DNA of 64,000 nucleotides, from positions 2,245,001 to 2,309,000 of the forward strand of contig CM024183.1 of assembly GCA_013433145.1 (NCBI GenBank). The letters run 5' to 3'. Under the pieces are notes generated by a model that did no database searches, was not told the DNA's origin, and saw only the letters and a program-made list of their open reading frames with translations. Source of the DNA: Ascaris suum (taxonomy: Eukaryota; Nematoda; Chromadorea; Rhabditida; Ascarididae). This document shows positions 50,176 through 63,038 of the stretch, one piece after another (position 1 is the stretch's first letter; every line of letters starts with the position of its first letter). Both the position numbers and the translations under genes were made by a program.

Positions 50176-53100
50176 AATTACGACCAAATGGAAAAAGAGG
50201 CAAGCGATAAAAATTGCACCAAACCTCACAGAAAGCATTCATCATGCACCTAACAAACCCAACGTCTAATATCTTCGACAACGATTTGAAATGTTGCAAC
50301 GCGAAGTTGATACAGCATACTCAACTCAATCATTCGACTCTCATCCAAGAACCTTTGAAAAAAATGAATACTGAAAAACTTGCTTAAATGAGGCCCACAG
50401 TATTCTACCAAAATTTCGGAAATAACAAAAACTACGATTAGTAAAAAAATCCGAGCAGGAAAAAAGAGCCCTCTCAATTTTTTTTCGTCCTTGATGTATG
50501 CTCTTTTTCATCAATTCACTCTCATCTACTCTATTATTATGAGTATTTCAGTTAAATACTGCAAAATATGATGTGAATACATGTGAATATTTCATTTGCT
50601 TCCTCTAAATATTCCTCTAAGAGCGCTCTGTCTTGTCCTTTATAAATCATGGTCATATTGAACTGCCTTACCAGTTCAATTAGTTTCCTTATCAAAACGT
50701 ATTTTCTTCACTGCTTTATGAAATCGCTTCGATGTCTATTATGATTCTTCAAGAAAGCAAATCAATTTTTGAACGAACTTTACACTTCAAACATCGAACG
50801 CAAAAACGTCTTCTACACATCATCATTTACGAGAATTACTCATCGAAGTATCTCAAATATTAGAAATATTTCCTTGTGAAGATACGAAGACAAGATCGTA
50901 ACTGTCGCCGACCACTCTTGGCGTATTTCTCTTAATTTTTCAATATTTTTTCTTCGTTAACAACAATATCACAAAACAAGTGAATAAAACAAAAGACAAT
51001 CACCGTTACTAATTAAGAACTTGTAACATTCATCCATCAAATTCTTGCAGCAGTATTAGTGACCACCATAGATGAAGTTTGCAAATGAGAGTGTATATCA
51101 TCAAAGACGTGAATTTTCATTATCAACTTCAATTAGAATTATCGCATCATATGCAGATGGGTCGATTTAACTAAAATGGGTCACAATTGAGTGGAATGAA
51201 CGCATTAAAAAAAAAAAAAAAAAAAAAGAAAAAAGCAAAACGTTCGAATGAAATATCGCAATGATGCAATTGCGAGCAATGCAAGCAAAGCATTAACGAT
51301 TGGGTATGCATTATGCATAACAACTAATTGATGCAATGGATCCGTGCATTATTGAAGGCTTACAACCATTGGTGGAGGGGGATCGATGGCATTCAAATGT
51401 GCATCCACAATGATGTATCGAAAATTGGATAAATTCACAAAAAAAATGAGACTGCCAAAATTGCATCGTCAGCCGAATACGATCTTTTGGGATTCGGTTA
51501 ATTAGAAGCATTTGTGGCTCATTTCAGAGCCATACCCAACCGCAACCCCAACCAATACAACATCTCAATAGCAAACGCATTCAACCCATTCAGTGCGCTA
51601 TTTTAAAAAAGAGCGCCCTTTTCGATTGGTTACCTCTGTGACGGTAACGATTACTTGGTGAGAAATGCAGTGGATTTCTGCAGGAAATTTGCCCAACTTC
51701 ATAGGAAATTATGATTTTTTTTTTCATAAGGAAGTGGTGGTATGTAGGGTCTTGTGAGCAACGATTTCAACTTTTTGGGTTTCATTTGTCTACCTTTCAT
51801 GTAACAGGATCGATCACGGATCGTGCTGCTGAATTAGAGTTATTCCTTATTTTTGGAATAATTTACTCTAATTGGGCTAAAGCTTGCCTGAAAAGAAAAA
51901 GTATCTGTTGTCAAATAAATATATACAAATGAATAGGCTCGTGTTCCAAAGTTCCATTGTAAAAAGTGCTTTGTTAGACGGAGAAAATTGGAGTTGAGAG
52001 CTGAAATGAGAGAATTATGTGGTGTTAATGGTTCCGTAAGTGATAGTGGGGCAATTTTTGTGCGTGGTACACAACGACTCGAATATGCTTTATTAGCCCA
52101 TCTCATAGCCTCCTTCATTAATGCTCCATGCACTTTTTTGCGTCAATCGAGTGAGCATTCACGCTGCGGACGAGTTAGTCGGCTAGTCGGCCATCTCACC
52201 ACAACCAGCTTATCAATGTGCTGTGTCGTTGATCGCCGCTTCAAATGAACGGCTCATCACTTATCAATATAACGCTTCATTCCGATATAGAGGGATCGCT
52301 CGATTCATCCGAAACACTTTAGATAACATAAGCAGATAGAGAACAGGTATAATATGATAGAGGAACGCGACGACGATACATTACAGGGGTACGGAATAAA
52401 ATCATAAGTGAAGGCAGACAAATCTCCTTCTCCGAGTATCCATCTTCTCATTTAACTTCTCCCACAATATCAAACACGAAACGCATACTTGCTTTTTCTT
52501 CCTTATCCCGTCAACCCGTTTCCCCTCCGCAATTCGCTATTCTACTTCGAGCTCCTTTTCACCTCATCATTTCTCTGCTTTCAAGTGCTCCTAGCGATAA
52601 GACGTAGTTGATAAAAATTGGGACCTATATTTGCTGTGATTCATTTCATTCAAATTTAGAAAAGCGCATTTGTTTAAACCTATAAATTCGCGAAATTTTC
52701 CATTAGTGAATTATCAGTATGGTTTCATTATTCGTCACAATTCTACGTAGCTATCTGTAAAGCAATCGACAACATGCAAGCATAGGGCTTTCAGATATCG
52801 CAGTTGATAAATTCTTCTCATTCGCCTCCATTCCAATGCGAAGTCCTCATCTCTTGCAGGTCATGTAACCCAGTACTGCTATCAGTTCGTTTCAATTCAG
52901 AGGAATTCGCTTTTAGAATGAGTTGACCTCAGATTATCGGTGGAAGGAAGCACATTGCTCTTATAAAACGCCCGAAGGCATTTAAATTCCATCTCATTGT
53001 CTCAGCCACACTCACACGTTCAAATATCAAACTTTCCATACACACTACATAATTCTTCACATAGTTATATACAAATAAAGTTTTTTCTCGTCCTCTACAA

Positions 53101-53297
53101 AGACCTTTTTTGGCTGCTTCTATATACTGTTCGCAGTTTTATTTGCCCTCTCTACTGCCATAATTTTCATTAATTTCTATTTCAGTGGTAAGTGTTAATT
53201 TTTATGTGATTGCACTTGTAACTGCCGAAGCTTTTGAACGGTGATTTTGATTTATCTATCTGTGCATACATGTGCGCAAGTGTACTAAAATACCTCG

Positions 53298-53332
53298 ATA
53301 TATATATATATATATATATCGATATATATATA
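53298..53332. repeat. Short (TA)n with internal CGATA palindrome
   Basis: TA dinucleotides interrupted by TCGATA near both ends, making the tract self-complementary. Confidence 0.8.
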
Positions 53333-55033
53333 TGGTTTGCCAAACAGTGATATACCGAAGACTATGCAACCTATAACTGAATTTTATCTACTCTTCCGAT
53401 AATTGCTTGTGACTTGTAATTTTTTTATGAATACCTATGATTACGTGTGTGTTTATCTTTTCGGTAAATTCGACTCCAAAACTATTGAAGTTTGAGAAAA
53501 GAATCCAAAAAATTAAAAAAATATAACGTGAACCGAAGAAGAGCGTCTCATATCATTCATCAAATTGATCCATCAATTTCGAAAGAGGTCAATGATATTC
53601 AATTCTTTCCCGAATAACCTATAGCCATTTCGTATGATTTCACATTTTCACTAAATATCGATCGGATATTAAAATATTTGTAAGAGTTTTCTTTATTTTC
53701 ATTTATCGATTTCTATAAATATTTGCTAATTTATAATTCCTTTCTCTTCGATTCCTCTAAAATATTCCTTTATTCTTTTGAAATATCTATACAAGCGATC
53801 GGATATGTCATAATATGAAATGTTTTTCAGTATATTTTCATGTTTGATATTGAACTATACAGTTGATAAATCGAATATGCGAATTACAAAAGCACAAATA
53901 GCGCTTATACTTATATAACACATCGTTGCCTACTTAAATATCCATTGTATTTTATTTTAACGACAAAATATTTTTAATATTTTAGAATGTTTTCAATATT
54001 TCAAAGAACGACTTACTTGTTACTTAGTTGAAAGTGTTTGAAATTTCGGTGAATTTTCTAAATGGAGGCAAATTTTATTCATCGATTCGAGAGTGTCGTT
54101 TAGATTTTAAATGAAAATTTCTCGATGCAAAAATATCTTCTGAGGTTTCATTTCTACTCGATGGTATAATGATGATTGAAAGGCTAAAATATTACTATTC
54201 AATCATTTTCCACCAGAATATTTACATCGTGAGCTTTATATTTAGTGCACTAATAGTACTTAGTTTTTTTGATGACGAAAATTATTGCCAACTACAGCTG
54301 TAAATAATGAACGTTAAAAGCTCTTTAAAAGGAACAATATAAGAAAATAGATAATTAAACAGGCATCATTTATGCGGAACAGTGGGTAATATAAAATTTC
54401 TACCCGATGCGGGAAATGGGCAGATGTCACACTGAGCATTAATTACGTAGTAATATTTGTCTAAAGAGCGCACAATGTGTAGCACAAGGCAATACACATT
54501 GAAGACGTAATCATATTTCGAGTCGCTTTGTTGTTCAATACGCTTCAAACACATCGAATTGCGTTCCTCAATTATGCAAATGTGTGTGAATCGATATGGC
54601 CACCCTTAGTGATCCGTTCGATTATCAAGAGTGCACACGTTACGACTCAGGAAGGAATTTTTGTTCATAGAAGAACAAAGAAGACTGCAGTGAAGAGTAC
54701 AATTCATTTCTTGTTCCTGAAATGCCTTACACATTCAAAAGGATAAAAGTTATCAATAAAACATATGAATGCATGAATAGAAATCAAGAAAGAACGAATA
54801 GCTTGATGAGAACAAAGTGCGAAAATGGGAAAACTGTACGCTTCGTACGGATACTGCGACCAGGTTTGATACTTTGAACAACAAAAATTAAGAGACAGTT
54901 TTATATTTCGGTCGGTCAAAAAGGTTAGATGGCTCCATATTTATCGGTAATTCTTTGATCAAGTTCAGTTAAACATCAATGCTCTCGTATAATTTGGAGT
55001 CATCTGTCATCCCTTTGGCTCACGTGGGAGATT

Positions 55034-55270
55034 GGGGGGGGGGGGGGGGGAGGTGACACGGGACATGCTAAGAACTGGCATGAGGAAGGTGTGATGAGAG
55101 CCGGCATGAACGGGAACGACAAGGGAGAGTAGAAAGGATTTGATGGGCGCTGCCACAAAGGAGCGCAGGCAGGCACAAAAGGGACCGATGAAGACTGCCA
55201 TGAGGAGAGCAGTGATAACAGCTGACACAGAGAGTGATAATAGTTGACACGAAGAGAGGAAAGGTAAGAA
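55034..55270. repeat. Poly-G run and degenerate purine-rich minisatellite
   Basis: A 17-nt G run, then about 200 nt of diverged 25-35 bp units with GGCATGAGGA and GCTGACACAGAG motifs. The 148-codon minus-strand ORF here draws its second half from this repeat. Confidence 0.6.
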
Positions 55271-55617
55271 AGGTTTTCAGAAGGGAAAAGCTTCACCGTA
55301 GCATGGATTGTTCCTCTCGCATCACTGTCTGTCGATGCGGAGACAGGTCTTTTCCTCAGAAAGCTGCATGCAAACTTCAGCATAGCCAACGAAATTTTGT
55401 GCATATTTTCATGCGTGAACTCTTGGAGTACGTTTTGAGCATACATAGCTACAGAATAATTTTTTTAAACTATATATGCAAATACCGCATTCACTTACGA
55501 GTGTTTGTTGTCTGCTATGCTTTGCACAGGCACCAAAGAGCAGATGGGGACAACAAAGGGAGTATGAACAGGGACCGTTTTAGTATGTAGAGTGAAAGGA
55601 ATTTTATGTACGGCGGA

Positions 55618-55632
55618 GGGGGGGGGGGGGGG
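55618..55632. repeat. Poly-G run
   Basis: Fifteen consecutive G in a purine-rich context. Comparable G or C runs lie at 1396-1411, 14175-14187, 17332-17347, 18355-18368, 24559-24574 and 29169-29188. Confidence 0.9.
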
Positions 55633-57238
55633 TGCGGAGAGGGAAATCGCCTCTCCCCTAAGTGGGTGCTCAAAAAGATTGGTTGAATGTCATCCCTGAT
55701 TGCCAACATCTACCGGCTCAAGCGACTGTTGGGCTGTGAATAGAGAGTTGGAAGTTGTTCGACCGTTTGAATTGTATAAATGCCTCAGATGATAGTTATC
55801 AGGCTGAACCACCAAAATATATTAGCTAAGCTAACTTGCAACTGAGATAGATGGAAGATATAAACGCGTATGGGAAAGAGATATCGCAGTTCTGTGAGCA
55901 TAAAATTTCTTAACTGTATGCAATCGAATGGAAAGCAATTTTTTTTTGGCTAATTTGTTTTGTTAAACGTTTGCAAGCAAATCGTCGAATCCTCATTGTA
56001 AGGCCATCTTATAAGGTGTGAGTTCTGCTAGCAGTTAAGGTGGATAAAAATTTTCCCTAAAAGAAAAAACGCTTATAATTAAAAACACATGATTAAAGCT
56101 GAAGTGGAATTAAATTTGAATGAAATTGAAAAGTTTGAAAGATACGGCGAAATATTCCGATGAAAAGATCAATTCCGAACGTTACGTTTCTATGTTCTTT
56201 TGTTTGTTTGTAATAAAACTTTTGAACGTTATGATATCATGATATTGAACATCGAATATCACTATGATAAATAATATATGTTTATCGCATAAATTCTTAA
56301 TTTTTATCGTTAAATCATATAAAAAGTTGTTTAAACGACCCAATCTCTATCAATAAACTAAATATGAAATGCAAATGCAATTTGATAAATCTCTATTTTT
56401 TTTTTGTGATTGAGAAAATATGAAATGGAAATTTCCGTTTTGCATTCTCGAAAAATAAACTTTGAAATGAAGAATAAAAATAAAACGAAAAAAAAAGAAG
56501 TATACATTTTGTCATAATTCGTCTAAAATTTACAATTTTCACTTCATATTTTTCAGATCGTTTTAGACAGTGAAAAATAAGATAATCTTATATTTTTTAA
56601 CAGTTAGTTGAATTACTAACAATCGAAAGTTTATTTTATGTACTTTATTTGCCATGTTGATTGTATAATTGTGCAGAAATGCTGAGTCAAATTGATGTTG
56701 CTGCTGGGATATAAGCCGATAGCTGGTATGAACCTATGATCTTTGTGACGGTGCAAGCTTATTTGAGAAAATGATGGAAGTTTGAATTAAACAAGGATGA
56801 AAATCCTGCGTGGGAGGGGGGAGCTGTGGGGATGTGGGAGGAACGGGAAGAGGGGGTATAGATTACAAGCAGTTTGGAAAACAGGGCGTGCCCACTAAAT
56901 GCAACAATTTTCTCATTGTTGTTTGTTAGTTCAACAGTGAGATGCTGTGAAGAACGATTAGAAATAACAGAGGTTCTATCCAGGTGTTTGATACTTACTC
57001 ACTCATACCTGCAGATCTTTCATTTCACTGACTTGTGATTAAGCGAGAAGCCTGTCGAATCAATTCCAATCGAGTACGCAAATTTAGTTGCGGTGTTTAC
57101 AGAATCCGCAAATGATAGTTGCTGTGTTTACAGAATCAGTAAATGACTTTATCAGTAATGATCAGGCATGCGAACAAATGAATGCACACACAAACATAAC
57201 TATGCTATGCATAAGAATGCTAGAAAATATTATATGGA

Positions 57239-57890
57239 CTAGTACAACCCATCAAAAATGGCGGCAGCTGAGTGAAATGCCATTTGAATCGGCATGTTGT
57301 GAAATATGCAAATTTTTTTTATTGGTTGGAAGATAGGGTTAGTGACGGCGAGGTAAAGTCTTCGTGAGTGTGTAATTCGGCAAAGCAGTTGAGAACGACT
57401 CGACCGCTTGAATGCTACTTCAGTAAGCAAATAAGCGGTTGGACAGGCGGCACACGAGCATACGACGTATGCACCGACAATCACCAACAGTTGTGAGGTA
57501 CATATTGTTTGATCCCATTATTTAACTGATTTGCTTTACGATCCGTCCATTCGATAAGGGTTGGCGGGGATCTGTAAATTGCACTCGCATATCTAGCTTT
57601 CTGGCAATTAAGTTTTGCGGCAGTGACGTTCGCATTGCTAACCCTCGTGCCCCTATAGCCGCTTTTCGCCTTTCCCCACTTAGCCGGGATGGCCACTGAA
57701 GATGAGACACGCAGTCGTCATCCCCTGACCTACTGGCAGCCTTTCCAATATGGTAGGATCTGACAAAGCGTAACGCTCCGCTGGTATGGCCTCCCAGAGC
57801 ACCGTTGCCCGTCCCGCACCCCGAAGAGGTGATGGAGTATAGCTTGCATGACATTATACCATTATTATTCAACACAAATTTCACATATTG
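57239..57890 (-). other. G+C-rich island with overlapping long minus-strand frames
   Basis: Minus frames are open at 57884-57522 (includes CGTGNGALGGHTSGALRFVR and SGDDDCVSHLQWPSRLSG), at 57696-57481 and at 57487-57239. The high G+C, multiple overlapping frames and absence of clear splice signals suggest a decayed mobile element or a repeated gene fragment more than an intact gene. No transposase or reverse-transcriptase motif was recognised. Confidence 0.3.
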
Positions 57891-59735
57891 AGGGAAAATT
57901 TGCCCAGAAATCTAAGTACTTTCGCGTTGAACGTCTGGTGCCAAGTGTTGTTCGAGTTCGATCGATTGATTGCCGAAAGGCTTTATAGAGAAGAAATGTG
58001 GTTGTATTTGTGGGCATTTTATTTATGTACCAATCCATAGGCGTCATCGATATAATAGCATGACCATACAACTTTATTACTGTTTTCATTTCCGTTGAAG
58101 GTTTTTAACGCTATAAAACATTTCTAGAGTTGTTGCTGATGACCAGCAAACTATGCATAGTGAGAAGGAATTCCATATGTCTCATCAGGTCTTTCGCAGT
58201 TAAAGAACGAAAAGAACTTGTGATGCTGGAATTTTGCAAAAAAAAAGTCAGTTACTGTCGCTATAACTGCTGGAAATGACCACGTAGTGACTCATTCATC
58301 TTTTGCATATGGCTCAGTGATACGTGTATTTATTTCACACTTTCTCTGCTTCTCGCGCTGTCGAACCCATTTCATATTGCCTGCACTGGAATTAGTTCCC
58401 CGACAGTTTTGGCGGCGTGCTAGGAGACAATTGCAGCAGCAATGGTTTCGCACGTAGCAATACAACGTAGGAGGCGGTTTACTACTATGTTTCGCGCTGT
58501 CGAAGTGGGTTGGCAGACGCACGCAAGTATGATTTGATAACTACTCCAACTGCAGGTGGTTATACCTCGAACTATAGTTGAATACTGGCTCATTTCCGAG
58601 GTTGTGATTTCTATAAGTGAATAAATGCTGAGAGCATATGCTCGCTGTTTATGCTAGCAACGAGTTCATCAGTTTACTTGAATACTCGACCGGAAAACAA
58701 TCGCGAACGAATATACACCCACCATCTTATTTTCGTATTTTCAACACAGTATCGATCATTTTCTAAAACGAACACATATCATGATCAGATAATCCTTATG
58801 GTACGGTCCCGCAGAGGGCATAGAAGAAGTGTTGAGGAGTGAAGGGAGACAAGGAGTGGAGAGGTTTTTTCATCGTTGAGCATAGTAACAACATGCAAAC
58901 GGCGGACGGTAAAAGTGATATCGTCTGCGTTTCTTGGATACTCACATTATGAATGTTTATTCGGATATCGTACACTTCTCTCATAGCTCATATCACACTG
59001 TAAAGATTACAATATCACGTTCACTTTTATAGTGTAGCATCTTACTGCAAGGGATTTTCGAGCTGTTCGTTATACTCTATAGTTGATTAGAATGTTGCCT
59101 TGTTCTCTATCGAGAATATTTATGGTGTAGCATCTCAAAAGCGTTGATTGCTATTTGTAGGAATTTCTATATAGAACGATTGTTTATTGGCAGCAAACAA
59201 GAACGATGAATAATCGCCGAAAATATGAAAATATATCGGCCAGATGATATAGCGATCACATATTACACATATTTGAGCAAGAAATAAATAACGGAAAAAA
59301 AAGGATACGGCATTATAGTGGCGGTGAGGAGGGGATTATAGGGAAAGGAGGGGCATTCCTTATTGCAATATAGGTCATTTATAATAAACTCACAAATACA
59401 TGAAATTTTGCTAGGACGATGAACTGCAATTCCTACTGAATGTCTGGTTGATAAGCCGGTTGATTTCTATATGCCAACTTCAAATAGTATTAAAATAACT
59501 CATCTTGTAGATAAGTGATTCCTATTCTTTACTTCTCAAAGGAATTTTACTCGAATGGGGAATCGTTTATCAGTGACAGGACATTCAGATAAAGGAATCC
59601 CGTTGCTCTCCTCTTTATTATACTTACTCTTTTTTGACTGCAATGATTTTTTTAAATGCTAAAATATTACTTGTGTAATATAAAATCGAATTCGCTACAC
59701 AATCACTGTTTGCGATTTTTCTAAGCCGCTCCCCG
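57891..59735. other. Non-coding: no supported gene apart from the Cys-rich candidate
   Basis: AT-rich sequence downstream of the GPCR gene. A purine block with GGCGGTGAGGAGGGG at 59,320-59,350 resembles other purine tracts in the window. Confidence 0.5.
58292..58530 (-). CDS. Candidate Cys-rich exon, unidentified
   Basis: A minus-strand frame open for about 80 codons to TGA at 58294-58292, with a Cys-rich patch (CYVRNHCCCNCLLARRQNC) and a basic, Glu-rich end (KWVRQREKQRKCE). A CACCTGCAG acceptor lies slightly upstream but does not give a clean frame. Weak evidence. Confidence 0.2.
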
Positions 59736-59738
59736 TCG

Positions 59739-59744
59739 TTTATT
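59739..59744 (-). terminator. Putative poly(A) signal of the GPCR gene
   Basis: AATAAA on the minus strand, about 140 nt after the receptor stop codon, at a sensible distance for a nematode 3' UTR. Confidence 0.45.
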
Positions 59745-59885
59745 ATTGGTACTTCTTTTTATAATATTAAGTAATTTGGATGAGGTCTTAACAACTCCTA
59801 TGCAAAATTCAACTGCAAAATTTCGCACTAATATTAACAATCATATAATTATCACCTAAGTAAAATTACAATAGAAAAGAAAATG

Positions 59886-60090
59886 CTAGACGAATGCATC
59901 AGCTTCAGTTGCTAAGATGGTTGTCACGCCATTCGTAACAGTTGTTTGCATGGTTGACATAATGGACACTTGAGCGATGTTCTTGCTTGTAAGATGCTCA
60001 TCTATTTGTGGAGTATAATAACGTTTCGGAACTCCTTGTTGTAAGAGCATACTATTATGAGTCGGCGTTTGTGATCTCGTGACACAGCCA
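59886..60090 (-). CDS. GPCR terminal exon: cytoplasmic tail
   Basis: Acceptor ATATTTTAG above 60090. Encodes a Thr/Gln/Ser-rich tail (RSQTPTHNSMLLQQGVPKRY, later TSKNIAQVSIMSTMQTTVT) to TAG 59886-59888. Phase fits the TM7 exon. An AATAAA on the minus strand at 59744-59739 lies about 140 nt downstream. Confidence 0.8.
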
Positions 60091-62253
60091 CTAAAATATT
60101 ACGGATATTTAAACGTGAATGATTCTAAGATAAACTAATGGTCGCAATTATTGTTAGATATTAGAAAGATTTCTGTGAAATTTTTGAGGTGAATGTGGTT
60201 GCGTTTCGATGCATTAGATATTTCAAATAGGGAATTTTTATATCAATTTTCCTATCTAAATAGACTAGGATAAAAAGCGGAGGAATGATTTAGTCCCTCA
60301 TGAGTTGCTTCAGGGGATCTTTAAAGATGACTTTTTGATGTATAGATTTCTAAAGCAGTCTTCGCACATTGTTCGACATCTCCAAGTGTACCATATATTG
60401 ATGACCTAAAAAATATGCTTAAATAAAAATGTTGTCCCACGAAATACAAATATCCAATTGCAATGTTCGGGTTTTAACAGTGGCATTTGCAAGTAGCCCT
60501 TTTAAACTTGTTCTGGAAACGAGCTATCTCTACAGTCAGGAGCTTCTTCTCTACTTTTTTATGGGATTCAGTTTGTTCACCCATACTTCTGCTAATGACT
60601 ATATAATTTCTGATAATGGAGCACTAATATGAATAGGTTACTGTGCCACGACAGTGAAAAGGAAGATAGTAATAATTCAAAATCTAACTGAGCTGACCAT
60701 TGTTGAGGAAATAGCGTTAACAGTGTTTGACGATATCGCGTACAAGTACAAAAGAATACGGTAAATCCAACATAGCAGTTAATGAGTGATAATAAATCCA
60801 GTACATCAGCGAGAGGAAGATATACAAATAGATGGAATTGTTTCGTGTAGATTGCTGAAAAAAAAAGGAGAAAAGGAAGATTACCTGAACAATTTTAGAA
60901 ATTTTTCTAGCAGGATAGATCAGAAGTAATTCGTTTACGCTTTTTTTTTCAAAAAGTGAAGAAGTTTATTACCGTCTAAAGAAATAAGAATAAATTTTTT
61001 ATCTTGTTAAGAAAATAGAAGTAAATTAAATAATATTCATCGTCATCTTTTCCATATAATCTATTATCTAACCATACTTACGAATTAACGTAACTCATTC
61101 TGCTTCAGAATTCTGCCTTTTTATGGCATAAAAAAGATTAAATAGTTCAAAAGGAAATACCAGTAAAGATAAATGTACGCAAAAATTGGTGAGTTTATAC
61201 GCTTAAATAAGCATATTTAAAGAATTATAAAAGAATCTTCTATTCAACGGGTGTTTGCTATAAATAACAGACAAAAAAATGATTCGTTTTCGTTTACCGT
61301 TTAGAACAGCCATAACACCTTGAGGCAGTTCGGTGGAGAGGAATACACAAAGCATCAGAAGTAGCATCGACGTTGTACGATCACGTAACGAACCATCTTT
61401 CCTTTTATCTTTCTTCATACCCAAACGTAACATCCTTTTCTTACTGTTTGCTCGCAACTTCACCAATAAAGCGAACGTTAACCAAAGAAGAAGGAAGCAT
61501 GGAACTGCCTAAAACAATGAAATCTTCTTTGCTTATGATGAACAATATTCGTCTCATATTTGTAAATTTAGCACAGATATTATTATTTTAAAAAAAGAGT
61601 TGGAAAATACTATTCCACAGCAACGCAATAGGTAGTGAATAAGATAGAAAATACTGAAATATTTGCATTCTTTATTGAAAATTTTACTCAATTTATCTGT
61701 TGAGTACAAAACGGAAATTCAACTTGAAAAATAAAGATTCGCGTAAGCGTTGCGCATGGTTTGCCTATTTCCGCGGCACATACAGGTTTACCTCCATAAC
61801 ACAATCCAGAGATCCAGAGATGCGTTGCGCAAAATCGTGAATCTCTGGAAATATTTTCCGTTCAATAAAAGATTCCTTTTAATTACAGTGAGCTATGAAG
61901 TTTACTAGTTTCTCTACCGAATTACTTTAGATCCTACATCCATTCCTTCCGGTCGTGATAACGAGATGAGCATAATGTATGTGGAGCTCACCTTCAGCAT
62001 AATGCCAGTCAACCAAAGGTTCATCTTGAGCAACATACAGTTGTTCTGTAGAACCATAGCCGAAAAACCGATACTATATTTGGCATCTACGCTATCGTAA
62101 TATTCCTGATTATATTCGCTACTCGATGTATGCTCGTTCTCGGTGACAGTCGTATAATATTGCAGTGTACGCTTTTGAGCATAGATTTCATGTGCAAGTA
62201 GAGTGGGAACACATAGGATAAATACCACAAGTGCTATCATTAGTGATGTAAAC
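59886..62253 (-). CDS. FMRFamide/myosuppressin-receptor-like (DMSR-type) peptide GPCR, 3' half
   Basis: Exons in coding order: 62253-61992, 61508-61298, 60854-60698 (donor at 60689 also possible), 60090-59886. They join in phase to 277 residues plus stop. TM4 is SLMIALVVFILCVPTLLA. An acidic/Tyr-rich extracellular loop 2 carries one Cys. TM5 spans the first junction (KMNLWLTGIMLK then AVPCFLLLWLTFAL). A basic loop 3 follows, then TM6 RTTSMLLLMLCVFLSTELPQ and TM7 LADVLDLLSLINCYVGF, in which the usual NPxxY is replaced. Cys residues in FFCTCTRY could be palmitoylated. The tail ends in EADAFV. These are signatures of nematode DMSR-type class A receptors. The exon at 62253 needs two bases from an upstream exon, so TM1-TM3 lie beyond the right edge or were missed. 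Confidence 0.88.
60698..60854 (-). CDS. GPCR exon: TM7
   Basis: Acceptor TTTTTTTTTCAG; begins AIYTKQFHLFVYLPLADVLD and runs through INCYVGFTVFFCTCTRYRQ. The donor is either at 60698 (GTCAGC) or 60689 (GTTAGA), both phase 2; they differ by three residues. Confidence 0.87.
61298..61508 (-). CDS. GPCR exon: TM5 end, intracellular loop 3, TM6
   Basis: Acceptor GTTTTAG; donor GTAAAC, phase 1 out. AVPCFLLLWLTFALLVKLR completes TM5, with the conserved Pro. Loop 3 is strongly basic (KKRMLRLGMKKDKRK). TM6 carries the TELPQG motif characteristic of this receptor group. Confidence 0.9.
61992..62253 (-). CDS. GPCR exon: TM4, extracellular loop 2, TM5 start
   Basis: Acceptor TTTACAG just above 62253, donor AAG|GTGAGC below 61992. 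Encodes a hydrophobic helix, about 40 polar residues rich in Tyr/Glu/Ser with several N-x-S/T-poor acidic stretches, then QNNCMLLKMNLWLTGIMLK. The single loop Cys is expected to pair with the conserved TM3 Cys. Confidence 0.85.
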
Positions 62254-63038
62254 CTGTAAAGGATATGGCTTGATCCTGTTATGATTTAAGTATTAAGGAC
62301 AGCATGAACTGTTTGGAGGTTACCTTTATCATGACACCTGGCAGTCAAAGGCTTATGGACGCACCGAATGGAACCTTGGAATTGTTGTGGATAAGCAACT
62401 TATTAACGACTTTGCCGTAGTGAATGCTTCAGAATGATCAACTCTTTCCCATCAGCACAACTTTTCTGATACCGCTATGGAGCCCGGAAAATATTATTGC
62501 TTGCTCTTCGAAGAGATGGAGATAATGAGGAAGGAGGGAGAAGGGAAAACAAGAGGAAGAAAGTTGTTTGAAATTTGCGAGGGTTTTGTGAGAAGTGAAT
62601 TTTGAATGCTGATTTTTAACCCCCCGCATCCCTCAAATCGTTTCAATGCTAAAAATTTATGAAACATTCCAGTTGAAACGAAACCGGCAACGGAAACACC
62701 ATTTTTATGCAATTTACAAACAACTGTGAACACGAATCAAAACTTTTAGAGTGACAGATGGAAACGGATGGGAATGCTTTATAAAAGTATGGCAACATCG
62801 CGCCTACACGTATGCGTGCACGTACATCAGTCTATCCAGCAATTTCAATTTTAGTTGCACTCAAGCTCGAGCTATGAGGTGCTGAATACAATGTAAACTT
62901 CGGAATGACCTTTCATGCAACATTCAACATTGATTCTTCAAGTTAATGAGCATTCTAAGGTGAAAAAAAAGTTACATGCACTTCATAGCAATCGACTTGT
63001 CATTCTATATCGGATAGATCACGAAAAACCTTTTGCAG

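Larger units (their letters stand above)
50176..57238. other. Mostly non-coding
   Basis: Apart from the 55-kb minisatellite, I see only a richer patch at 51,985-52,250 where both strands are open for over 80 codons (plus strand from ATG 52006, with an internal GTAAGT; minus strand from ATG 52133). Neither can be preferred. Confidence 0.5.

Noticed and set aside
51985..52250. Overlapping 86-codon plus and 97-codon minus ORFs
   Set aside because: Both strands are equally open, with no splice-site pair or recognised motif, so neither can be called.
55000..55446. 148-codon minus-strand ORF, the longest non-microsatellite frame
   Set aside because: Its second half is a degenerate minisatellite plus a poly-Pro run from poly-G. 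Its first half overlaps an equally open plus-strand frame (behind an acceptor ending at 55280). No family recognised on either strand.
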